The notes under the pieces are model-generated. The model worked only from the letters and a program-made list of their open reading frames with translations, was not told the DNA's origin and made no database searches. A DNA stretch of 64,000 nucleotides from JAJFKJ01 sp964443025. Its GTDB lineage: Bacteria > Pseudomonadota > Gammaproteobacteria > JABCZS01. This document shows positions 30,382 to 42,300 of this stretch, one piece after another. Each line of letters opens with the position of its first letter. The first letter of the stretch is position 1. The position numbers and the translations under genes are program-made. Location: the NCBI GenBank assembly GCA_964443025.1, contig CAYUEL010000002.1:1-64000 (forward strand), written 5' to 3'.

Positions 30382-33300
30382 TTAATCCCCCATTTTTTCT
30401 AAGATCATATGGCTATTGGTTCCACCAAAACCAAATGAAGAAACTGCTGCAATAGTGCGATTCACTCGCGATTTCCATTCTTCTGTCGAGACAATTGGAT
30501 AAAATGGGCTTTTATCAAAATTAAATCGTGGATGAGGGCTTTCACAATGAATCGTCGGAGGTATCATATTGTGCTCCATGCTCAGTAAAATTTTGATAAT
30601 ACTTGCAACCCCTGCAGCCATCATGGTATGTCCAATATTTGATTTCACTGAACCGATCGCACAAAACTGATTTTTTGATGTGTAATTGCGATAAACATCC
30701 GATGCTGCTTTGACCTCAATTGGATCGCCTAAAAGCGTACCTGTTCCATGTGCCTCATAATAACTAATTTGTTCAGGATTAATGTTTGCGAGAGACAACG
30801 CACGATGAATGACTTCTTTTTGACCTTCTTGATTTGGCACTGTTAAGCCCATTGTTTTACCATCATTGTTAATCGCAGAAGCCAATATCGTGGCAATAAT
30901 CCGATCACCGTCGCGAATCGCTGCATTATAGTTTTTTAGCAAAACTAAACCCGCACCTTCTGAAAGTACAAATCCGTTTGCACGTTTATCAAAGACGTAT
31001 GATTTCCCATCTGGAGAAAGTACATTGGCATTATTAAATCCAATATGCGCAAATGGATCAATCAACAAAAAGATACCGCCAGCAATGGCTAATTCACTTT
31101 CTCCATGCAAAATCGATTGACATGCATCATGCATCGCAACTAATGAAGAGGAACATGCTGTATCAATAGTTTTTGACGCACCTCTTAAATTATAGAAATT
31201 TGAAATACGTGCAGCAATAATATTCCCAATATAGCTCACAATCGTATTTTTAATCACATTTTTTGGAATTTCCTTATAATTATTTCTAACATAATTATTT
31301 TCTTTTGCGCCAATATAAACAACTGTATTAGTATCCTTTATTTTATCAATGTACCCTGCGCGCTTTAATAAATCATCTGCAAGCTCTAATAGGACACGTT
31401 GCTGCGGATCAAGGATTAGCGCATTGGAATCATCAATAGCAAAACGTTCCGCATCAAAGCTTGAAATATCATTCAGATAACCACCGTAGGTAATATGTTT
31501 ATCTTCCACACTAAATTTTCCCCAACGATCTGTTGGCGGATTGGTAATCAGATCTCTCCCAGTAGTTAAATTTACCCAAAAATCTTCAAGGGTAGGTGAT
31601 TGAGGCAGAATTCCGGTGTAGCCAATAATCGCAACTTTATTTTGCGATGCATGATTACTGGTTTTAACTGTAATCGATTCAAAATTATTTTCTGTTGTTT
31701 GCTCAACCCCTGCTGAATTAATTAAATATTCAGACAATTGATTGATCGTAGGATGCATGATAATAGAATTGGGATCCATAATGATCTGGTATTTCTTTTC
31801 TAGTTCATTTAATAATCGCATCATTAAAATTGAATCAATTCCATATTCTGAAAAATTATCGTTAAAATCAAGTTGTGACGCATCTATTTTTAGCATGTGG
31901 GAAATGATTTCTAATACTTCGGTTCGAATTTTATTTTGATCGTTTTTGACGATTAAACCAGAAGTTTGATTGGCAGAAGGTTGTTTATCCACCGCAATAT
32001 TAAAGTACTGAGCAATTTTATCCATTACTCCATAAGCCACCATAATCTGACCTGATTGATTCAACGTCAATATTCCATGCAATATCTCCAAACCCAGCTT
32101 AGATCGCAGCACCGACAGCCCCGTTCGACGTAGCTGCCAGTCTTCATGATGCGGCTCAAGCGTCATCCCACCTTCCGCCCATAATGGCCAATTAATTGCA
32201 ATGGTTCTACCCGAACGCTTTCCCTTTGCAACTAAATGATCTCGATATTCAACATACCCATCCAAATATGCATTTGCCGCAGCGTAATCGACCTGCCCAA
32301 TGTTACCCTTGATAGAGGCTACAGAAGAAAAAAGAACAACAAAATTTAGAGCAATATCTTTAGTATAAGTATCAAGCCAATGAAGCCCTAGTAGTTTGGG
32401 TGAAAGAACATCTTCAAATTCAGAGACAGTTTTATTGATCAATAATGAATCCTTTAGCACACCCGCGCAATGAAATATTCCTGATAGAGAATCATGGTTT
32501 TTCATAATTGAGTCAATTAAATTCTGAACCTCATCCGCTCGAGTGATATCACATTTCTCATAGATGACATGCGCGCCATGCAGAATTAAAGAGCTCATCC
32601 ATTGTTGATCGTCGATGGCGGGCGCTTTGCGTCCACATAAAATAATTTTTGTATTTTTAAACTGTGAAATGTATTCTGCAACCTTTTTCCCAAGGCCACC
32701 CAGCCCTCCCGTAATCAAAAACACTCGATTTGAAAATAAATCAGTGCGCAAATGTGCACTTGCATACCGATTCAAAGTCTGAACCCAGCGTGCATGATTC
32801 TCATCATATCGTACAAATTGATGCTGAGAATTCTGTTGCATTTCATTACGAAGCGTTTCAGCTGCAATGCTGGGATTTGTTAAGATCGCCTGATCCAGCG
32901 CAATCAGCTTAGTTTTTATTTTAGGATTTTCAATCTGCATGCTTTTTATTAAGCCGGCTAAAGGTGCATAAAGATGAATATTTTGATTGGGAACGACAAT
33001 CGCACACACCATCTGATGAGTTTTTTGTGACAATTTTTCTTTCAAATAATTAAATATTGCGGTCACTATTTCTATGGGAGCCTTCGCCTGGTTTATGTTA
33101 AAGTAAAACTCTTTGCAGGAATTTTGAAGCTGATTTACAAGTGCAGCTAATGAATCCTGCTGAAAATTAATAAATAAATATTCGCTTGTTTCTTGTTGAT
33201 TTTTAAGATCCGAATTTGAAGGAATTTCCCTTTCCCACTTTGCCATTGCCAAAACGACATCGTAATGAGACTCATTATTTTTTTCATTTTGTTCATCTAG

Positions 33301-36300
33301 AAATTTTACCCCTAAAGAAACCGTATCAAAATCAGTCTTATTCAAAGACAACTGCGCAGACGGCTGAGGCTCGATTTGTTTTTGCGAAATCCAATATTTG
33401 TTCTTTGCAAAACAATAAGTGGGCAAGCGGAATTTTTTAAAAGAGATCCCGGTGTCAAGGTGGCTTAATGACGCCTGCATGTTTATCTGTGAGCTCTCTT
33501 CGGGGGTATTCTCAAGAAATAATTGAATTCTATTAATTAACTCAGGTTTATCACTTGCCGTAAAAACAATTTTGTATTTCATCAAATCTCTACAGAACCT
33601 TAATGTGAGGGCAATATGTGGCAAATGTTCTTGCGCAATCTGCTCCTGGCTTTTGATGAATTTCAAAAATCTTTTCACATTTTTAATTAGCGAAGGAACG
33701 CTTTGTGCAGAAAATAAAAATTCGATAGGTTTTTGAATCGATATTGAAGGTAACCCTTTTCTTTTCTCGGAATACTCTTCGATTACAATATGTGCGTTGG
33801 TACCGCTATAACCAAAAGCAGATAGTGCCGCTTTCCGGAGCCCTGAATGCGTAATCCAACTTTGATGCTGAGTACTTACATAAAATGGGCTATTTTTAAA
33901 ATCAATATGTTCGTTTGCAGTTTGATAATTTATACTGGGCACCAATTCTTTATGCTGTAAACAAAGTAAAATTTTAACCAATGACGTTAAACCGGCTGCT
34001 GCCGAAGTGTGACCCACATTGGTTTTTACTGAACCAATCGCACAACTGCTATCTTTCACACCTTCTTTTTGATAAACAGTAGTCAACGCTTCGAGTTCGA
34101 TCGGATCTCCTAGTTTGGTGCCAGTTCCATGCGCTTCAATATAGGAAATCGAGTGAGGATCAATTTCATTTTTTTTATATACACTTTGGATTAATTCTAT
34201 TTGCGATTGTGTGCTGGGCGCAGTAATCCCATTGGTTTTTCCATCTTGATTAATGCCAGAACCAGTAATTACACCATAAATGTGATCATGATCATGAATC
34301 GCATCGTCTAGTCGTTTTAAGACCACGGCAACTACGGCTTCACCGGGAACAAATCCATTTGCACGTCGATCAAACGTAAAGCATTGTCCGTCTTCTGAAA
34401 GCATACCCGCATCGCACATTCTAAAATAATTACTCTCACCCAAATAAAGAGTTACACCTCCTGCAAGCGCCATATCAATTTCATTCAAACGAAGTGCTTG
34501 GCAAGCAAGATGAGTTGCGACTGCAGAAGAAGAGCATGCCGTATCCACTGCAATCGCCGGCCCTTTAAGATTAAGTAAATAAGCCATACGCGCAGCTAAA
34601 ATAGCATTTGAGTTTCCCGTGGCCGTCTGCGCTAAGCCTGAATGTTCTTTGCTGGATAAAACGTTTTGCCAATAATCATTTTGCATGACCCCAATATAGG
34701 AACCGCATTGAATTTGACTCAGTTTTTCAGGGGTATAATTGGCATCTTCAAAAGCTTTCCAGGCTTCTTGTAAAAATAATCTTTGCTGGGGATCCATGCA
34801 CTCTGCTTCTGCCGGGGAAAGATTAAAAAATAATGGATCAAATTCGTCAATATGAGATAACTCACCTATCCATTTGCAATATACCTTGTTTTTATTCTTT
34901 TTGTTTGCATCGTAAAATTGATTCACATCCCATCGAATATTTGAAACTTCAGTAATGCTGTTGACGCCATTTTTTAAATTATCCCAAAATTCATCAATCG
35001 ATTCAGCGCCCGGGAATCTTCCAGAAACACCAATAATAGCGATTTTATTGTGATTATTATGCGAGACTTCTGATTCCTGCTTAACGTCAGACACATGATT
35101 GATTTTATTTTTCGTTTCATTCAATAAAAATTGCGCAAGTTTTTCAATGGTTGGGTAATCATAAATTCGCGTTGCAGGAAAATGGATCCCAAAATTCGAC
35201 TTAATTCGCTTTGAAAACTCGATGCCTACAATAGAATCCAAGCCAAGATTAATTAATTCCAGCTTTTCATCAATCTCTTCTTCATTAATAAAAAGCGATT
35301 TTGCAAGCTCAGTCTTTAGAAAGCATTTGATCGCTGCATAGGTTTGACTTTGATCAAAGAATTGATTTTGTTCCATCATAAGAGAATAATCAGTCGCTTG
35401 TGATTTTTTGCTTTCCAGAGGGGGGGCAATCTGCTCATTGTCTATTTTGATTTCAGAGAAAGTTGTACACTTTTGATGAGCACTCACTAAATTCTCAGAG
35501 AAATTTTCAGGATTAATTAAAGATATTTTTTCCACAACAGCTCTCTTTTCATGTTTTGTACTCAACTCAATTAAATTTTTCTTAAATGGATACCCGGGCA
35601 GCGAAACGCTTTTCCCCGGTTTTTCTTCAAACAACGATCTCCAATCTACAACGCTACCATTCAACCATGCTGTTGACAATGGTGATAATTCCGTATGAGT
35701 CGTATAATCAACTTCCCCAGAAACATATTTTTTGAGCTTAGTTTCTAAGCTTTTTGCATTATTTGCATAGACTACTGCTCTATATTTTTGCGGAACACGG
35801 CAACAACACAATGTATAGGCAATATCACGCATAGATAGGTGAATGTGATTGATGCGCATGAACTCCAGATGGGTTAACAGTGCTTGGGCATAATTTTTAA
35901 GTCCCTCCTCATAACCGCATGAAAATATACATGGAAATTCTCTGCCATCATCTAAAACGTGATCATCTTTACTGCGGTATTCTTCCACAATCACATGGGC
36001 ATTGACACCACCTGCACCAAACGAGCTCACGCCAGCAATTCTTCGATTGTTTTTCACTATCCACGAGTCAAGGTGATGTTGCAAATAAAAAGGAGATTCC
36101 GCAAAATTAATGTTAGGATTAACGATTGCTGAATGAATCGAAGGAAATTTCTTTTTGAATTTTATTTGCAATAATATTTTTATTAATCCTGCAATCCCCG
36201 CAGCCGCCTCTAAATGCCCAATGTTTGATTTAATGGAACCAATAGCACAATAGTTTTTTTGCTGAGTTGATTCTTGAAACGCTTGAGTCAGTGCTGTAAT

Positions 36301-39300
36301 TTCAATCGGATCGCCCAAAAAGGTTCCAGTACCATGTGCCTCAATATAACTTATGGCATCCGCACTAATTTGTGCTTCTCCGATCGCTTTGGCTACTAAA
36401 TCTCTTTGCGCATTAGGATTCGGTACCGTGTAGCCACTGGTTCTACCTCCATGGTTTACCGCACTGCTTTTGATGATGCCATAGATATGGTTACCATCTC
36501 GAATCGCAGCGCTAAGTGGTTTTAGTACTGCTATGCCCACGCCCTCTCCAGGAACAAAGCCATCAGCATTTCCACCAAAACTTCTGTTTTCAGCGGTGGT
36601 AGATAACATCCCCATTTGACATAAATATTGATAATTAGAAGGATGTAAATAGAGATTTACACCTCCAGCCAAAGCTATTTCACAATCTCCCCTTAAAATG
36701 TTCTGACAGGCTTCATGCACGGCAACTAAAGAGGATGAACACATAGTATCTATGGCTAAACTGGGCCCTTTCAAATTGAAAAAAAACGAAACACGATTTG
36801 CAACGGAACTAAATGAAGTTCTTGGATAAAAACCATCTGTTTCATTTTTAAGAAATTCAAATCCATTTTTTGTGATTCCAGCAAAAACGCCGACGTTTGT
36901 TCCACTTATTTTTTTTACATCGATTCCAGCATCTTCTAAAGCGTGCCATGCAGTCTCTAAAAACAAGCGTTCGTGTGGGTCAATTTGTAGCGCTTCCTTT
37001 GGAGAAATATTAAAAAATAAACTATCAAATTTATTAAAATTATCAATAAATCCGCCCCATTTTGAATAAATTTTATTTTGATTAATCGCCTCTTCTTTGT
37101 TAGGGGTAAAATGTTCATTAAAATTCCAACGTTCAAGCGGTATTTCCGTAATGCAGTCTTTTCCGTTCATAAGATTAACGCAAAACTCATCAATACTATT
37201 TGCCCCTGGGAATCGACCCGCGATTCCCACAATGGCAATTTCAGTTGACCTAGGGTCTGAGCGTTCGGATTCTGTATCCTGAACTTGATCTGGGTGTTGA
37301 TTATAGTTGTTAAACAAATAATCCGCTAATTCGCGAATGGTTTTACACTCATACAATACCGTTTTAGAAAGATTGGGATAGATTTTTTCAAGTTCTCGAT
37401 TAATGTTAATGACCATAATCGAATCCATGCCAAATTCTGAGAACTCAATATCGCTGTGAATGTCCGATAGATTTACTTTAGAATATTTTGAGAATAATGA
37501 TTGAATCTGATCTTCGATTTCAGAAAGGTTCTGTTTTTTATTCCTTGAATGTAGATGGCTTTGTACAGGCTGGGCCATTTCACATTGAAGACTTTCGTTT
37601 AACTTTTGACTAAAAATGGATTGATTTCCGAATGCAACAATAACCTCATCATCTTCTATGCCAAGAGCTCCGTAAAGTGACTCCATGCCTTTTGAAAATT
37701 CTAGCGGCAGCATGCCTAAATTTTCTTTAAAATGCATTTCAACTTCAGGCGTGACGTTCATGCCTCCACTTTCCCACAAAGGCCAACTAATCGATGAAGT
37801 ACGTCCAAAACGTTGATTTTTTTTCACCTGTTCATTTCGATAATGTGCATATTGATTCATGAATGCATTGGCTGCTGCGTAATCAGACTGACCAGCATTC
37901 CCCATGCAACCCACAAAAGATGAAAAAAGGATTATAAAATCAAGCGGAAGATCTTTTGTAGCTTTATCAAGATAATAAAGACCCAACACTTTTGGATTTA
38001 GAACTTGAGGGAATTCATCACTGCTTTTATTATAAATATAATTATCTTTAATCATGCCTGCGCAGTGAATAATGCCAGATAATCCGTGATGCCTTGAAAC
38101 AATATCAACAATCATTTGGTTGATCGCAAATTGATCACTTATATCTAGTGAATAATAATTAATTTTGCAATTGTTCTTTTCAAGGGATTGTATTTTTTTC
38201 TGAATGTTTTCATTGAGAGCAGTTCGACCGCAAATAATTATTTTTCCATTTTGAATACAATTTGTTATCTCTGTTGCCAACGCGTAACCAAGGGCACCGA
38301 ATCCCCCTGTAATCAAATAAACACCCTGATTTTTCCAAGGCATTTTTTTAAGCAAAGGCTTTTCCTTCCAGTGCGTAATGTATCTTTTTTCGGAGGAATA
38401 CATAATTTCCACGTCCCTCATCAAGGCAGACTGGTCAAGTCGATGGCGCAATTCTTCAAGCTTCGTTTTACGGTCAAGACCTATGATTTGTACCTTAATG
38501 GCTGGAAACTCAATATGAAGCGCTTTTAAGAACGCAGAAAACCCAATATAAACTTGATATTCATTAAAAAATGGAAAGACCACTTGGATGAGGATTGGAC
38601 TGACTCTTCCTGACGATTTGCTGATTTTTGATTTTAATCGATTAAAAATAGCAATGAGATGGTTTTGGTAGTTTAGTGCAATATTGTCTTCAGTAGTTCT
38701 TAACACAACACATTCAGCTGTTTTTATTTTAGATTGAAGATATGCTTGTACAGTTTCATAGGTCTCATCAAGTATTTGATTGGCTTCTATAATAAAAATC
38801 ATTTTGGAATCAAAGTGAACTTTGTCATTAACAACTGGTTCAGTTTTCACCTCTACATGTGATTTTATATAAATTCTTAGTTCACTTTTTTCATTTAAAC
38901 TTTGATTAAACCAATATTTGTCTGTCAAAAACGCATACCCTGGCAAACTAATCAGCTTGCCTTGCTGTCCATTGTAGAATTGCCTCCATTCAATTGACCC
39001 CCCTTTCATCCATGATTCAATCGTTTCTTTAAAAGAAGAATTAATTGTGCCTAAGAGCTTCTGATCACTCAACATAGCTTCTTGCAATAAATGTTTTAAC
39101 TCTTTTAAATCATTGGCAACAATGCAGAGCCGTTTTGGCATCGCTTCACGACCGATTTGCAAAGTATAAGTGATATCTTCTAGTTGAATGGTCTGGTTTT
39201 CTTTTGACAGCAGCTGAGATACAAATTGATAAAACTGATGAACGATGTTTCCAAGACTTTGATTATTTTTTGCAGACAAAATAAAAATATTTGAAACATG

Positions 39301-42300
39301 AGGAATAAATAATGATTCATGCTGTGTCTGATGTTCTTCTAAAATAACATGTGCACCTACACCACCAAATCCAAAAGAACTGACACCGGCACGCCTTGGA
39401 TATTGAACAGACCATTTTTCATTATCTTGAACAAGGTGCATGTGTGTTGTTGATAAATCAATATATCGGTTGATTTGCGTTAAATTAGGATTACCGGGGA
39501 TAGTGTGATGTTTAAAACTTAAAATAACCTTTAAAACACCCGCAAGTCCTGCTGCAGCTTCTAAATGTCCTAAATTTGCTTTTACGGTTCCGATCGCACA
39601 TTTACTTTGTGCGTAATTGTGTTTCAATCCTTCAATTTCAATAGGATCACCTAATGCAGTTCCTGTTCCATGCGCTTCAATGTAACTCACGGAGGTTGCA
39701 TCAATATTTGAGCGTCGCAAAGCACTTGCAATAATATGAGCTTGCGAGGTTGCGCTTGGAGCGGTTAATGAATGACCGTGTCCGGTATGTCCCACAGCAG
39801 AGCCTTTAATTACACCATATATTTGATTTTTTTCTTGAATTGCTTTATGCAGCGGTTTTAATAAAAGTGTAACAATTCCTTCTCCTCTCACATAACCATT
39901 GGCATGTTCATCAAATGTGTAACAACGCGCATCAGGGCTTAACATCCCTGATTGCTGAAATGCATAAGACGTTCGGGGAGATAAGATCAGGTTGACCCCT
40001 CCAACTAAAGCCATTTCACATTCACCTTGATTTAAAGATAAAAGCGCTCGATGTAATGCAACTAAAGAGCTCGAGCATGCGGTATCAATAACTTCACTTG
40101 GCCCTTGTAGATTAAAGAAAAATGATATTTTATTGGCCAGCATAGAATGTGCTAAGCCCGTGGAAGTATAGGCTTCTCTTAATACACCTTCTTCTGCCAG
40201 AAGCTCCTGGTAATCACTATGCATTGCACCGATGAAAACACCAACTGATCGATTTGATGCTTGATGAAGAGCAACTCCAGCTTCCTCAAAAGTATGCCAG
40301 GCGACTTGTAATAACTTTCTTTGCTGTGGATCCATTAACTCTGCTTCTAAAGGGGAAATATTAAAAAATTTCGCATCAAACTCTTCTACACCTTCGATAA
40401 ACCCAGCTTTTTGTAACACTGGATCGAGTGCTAAAAATTGAGTGTGGCCCGGTCTTTCTTCTGAAATCTGCCGAATAGAAATCTTCTGGTTGCACAGATT
40501 CTCCCAAAATTGACTGAATGTCTCTGCATCTGGCAGCAATGCGCCAATTCCGATGATCGCAACCTCTGTTGAATGGTTATTAAGAGATGAATGAAGTAAG
40601 CGAGGCTTTTCTTGCGCCGAAAGTCGAGCAATAATATCTTCAATATTCTGCCTTTCAAAAAAAAGAACCGGGGTAGTATTTAGCTGAAATTTTTCATTAA
40701 GTTGATGGGACAATTCGCGATATTCAAGCGATGAAAACCCCATGTCAGATAAATATTCTTTCCGATCTATTTCGCTGGAAGGCACACCAAGGATATTGGC
40801 AATTATTTCAATCACGTGCTTTGCAAAAGACTCTGCAGTGACTTCAGGTTTTTTTAAATGGGATTCCTGCTGATTCGCTTGCGAAACCCAATAGCGCGTA
40901 TGACTGAACTGATAAGTCGGCAATTTGCATTTATTGATGGGTTGGTTTTTATATAATGATTCCCAATAAATCTCTTGACCTTGAACCCATAATTTTGCAA
41001 TTTCACCTAGTTGTCTTTTTTGAATAAACTTATATATTTCAGTGGAGTCAGTTGTTTTGGTCGTGGCACTATTGATATAATAATCATACTTCTTAATTTC
41101 ATTTCTCAATGTTTGATCGATTTTGTGTTTTAATTCTTTAGCCGATCCGGCAAGATAAGCCACTCTTTCTTGCATTTCTTCACGGGTGGTTTGTAAACTA
41201 TAAGCGATGCTTTCTAGGCAAGCAGCGTTAGCATCCTGTTTAACATCAAGAAAATGACTGAATGCTTTTAGGTAACGATTTAAATCTTCTTTACTTTTTG
41301 CAGAAAAAATAAATAACTCTACTTTTTCTTTCCTTGAAGCGTTGTTTTTTTTCGGCGAATTTTTAAATTTTTCTAAAATTATATGAGCATTCACGCCACC
41401 CAATCCAAATGAACTCACGCCCGCTCTAAGCGGAGCTCTGCGGCTACTTGCATGCCAAGGTGTCCATTGATTGACAATATAAAATGGTGTGTCGGTCAGA
41501 TCAATTTGTTGATTCAATTGCTTATGATTTGAAGTCATCGGCAATTCTTGATATTTAAAGGCCGCCAATATTTTTAAAATTCCCGCTAATCCCGAAGCAG
41601 ATTCAAGATGACCTAGCTGTGACTTAATCGAACCCAAGCCACATTTCATTGTTTTAAAATGATTACCCGTTAATCGTTTAAATGCTTGAATCAGTGCTTG
41701 AGTTTCAATCGGATCCCCTACTCGAGTTCCACTGCCATGTGTTTCGATGTAACTCAGCGATTCTGCTTGAATACCACTACGTTGATAGACCTGTTCGATT
41801 AATCGTGCTTCTCCATCTACGCTCGGCGTCGTTAATGAGTGTGTTTTACCGCCATGATTGTGTCCTGCGCCTTTGATTACGCCATAAATAAAATCTTTAT
41901 CATGAATCGCATGTTTTAATGGTTTTAGAATCAGTAACCCGCCCCCTTCACTTCGCACATAGCCATTGGCTTCCTGATCGAAACTTTTGCACTGAGCATC
42001 TTTTGACAACATGCCTGCTGAATAATAAGCCAAACTTTGTTGCATAGAGCAAATAAGATTGATTCCACCGGCAATAGCAAGCGTGCAATGTCCTGCTTGA
42101 AGAGCTTGTACCGCTTGGCAAATCGCGACCAACGCAGAAGAAGACGCTGTATCGATCGATAAACTTGGGCCTACTAAATTAAAATAATGGGAAATTCGGT
42201 TTGAGGCTAAAAATAACCCTTGGGTTTGTGCAAGATAACTGAGATCTAGGTTATTCTCCTGGGTAAACAACTGATGATAGCCAGATTGGCCGAGCCCAAT

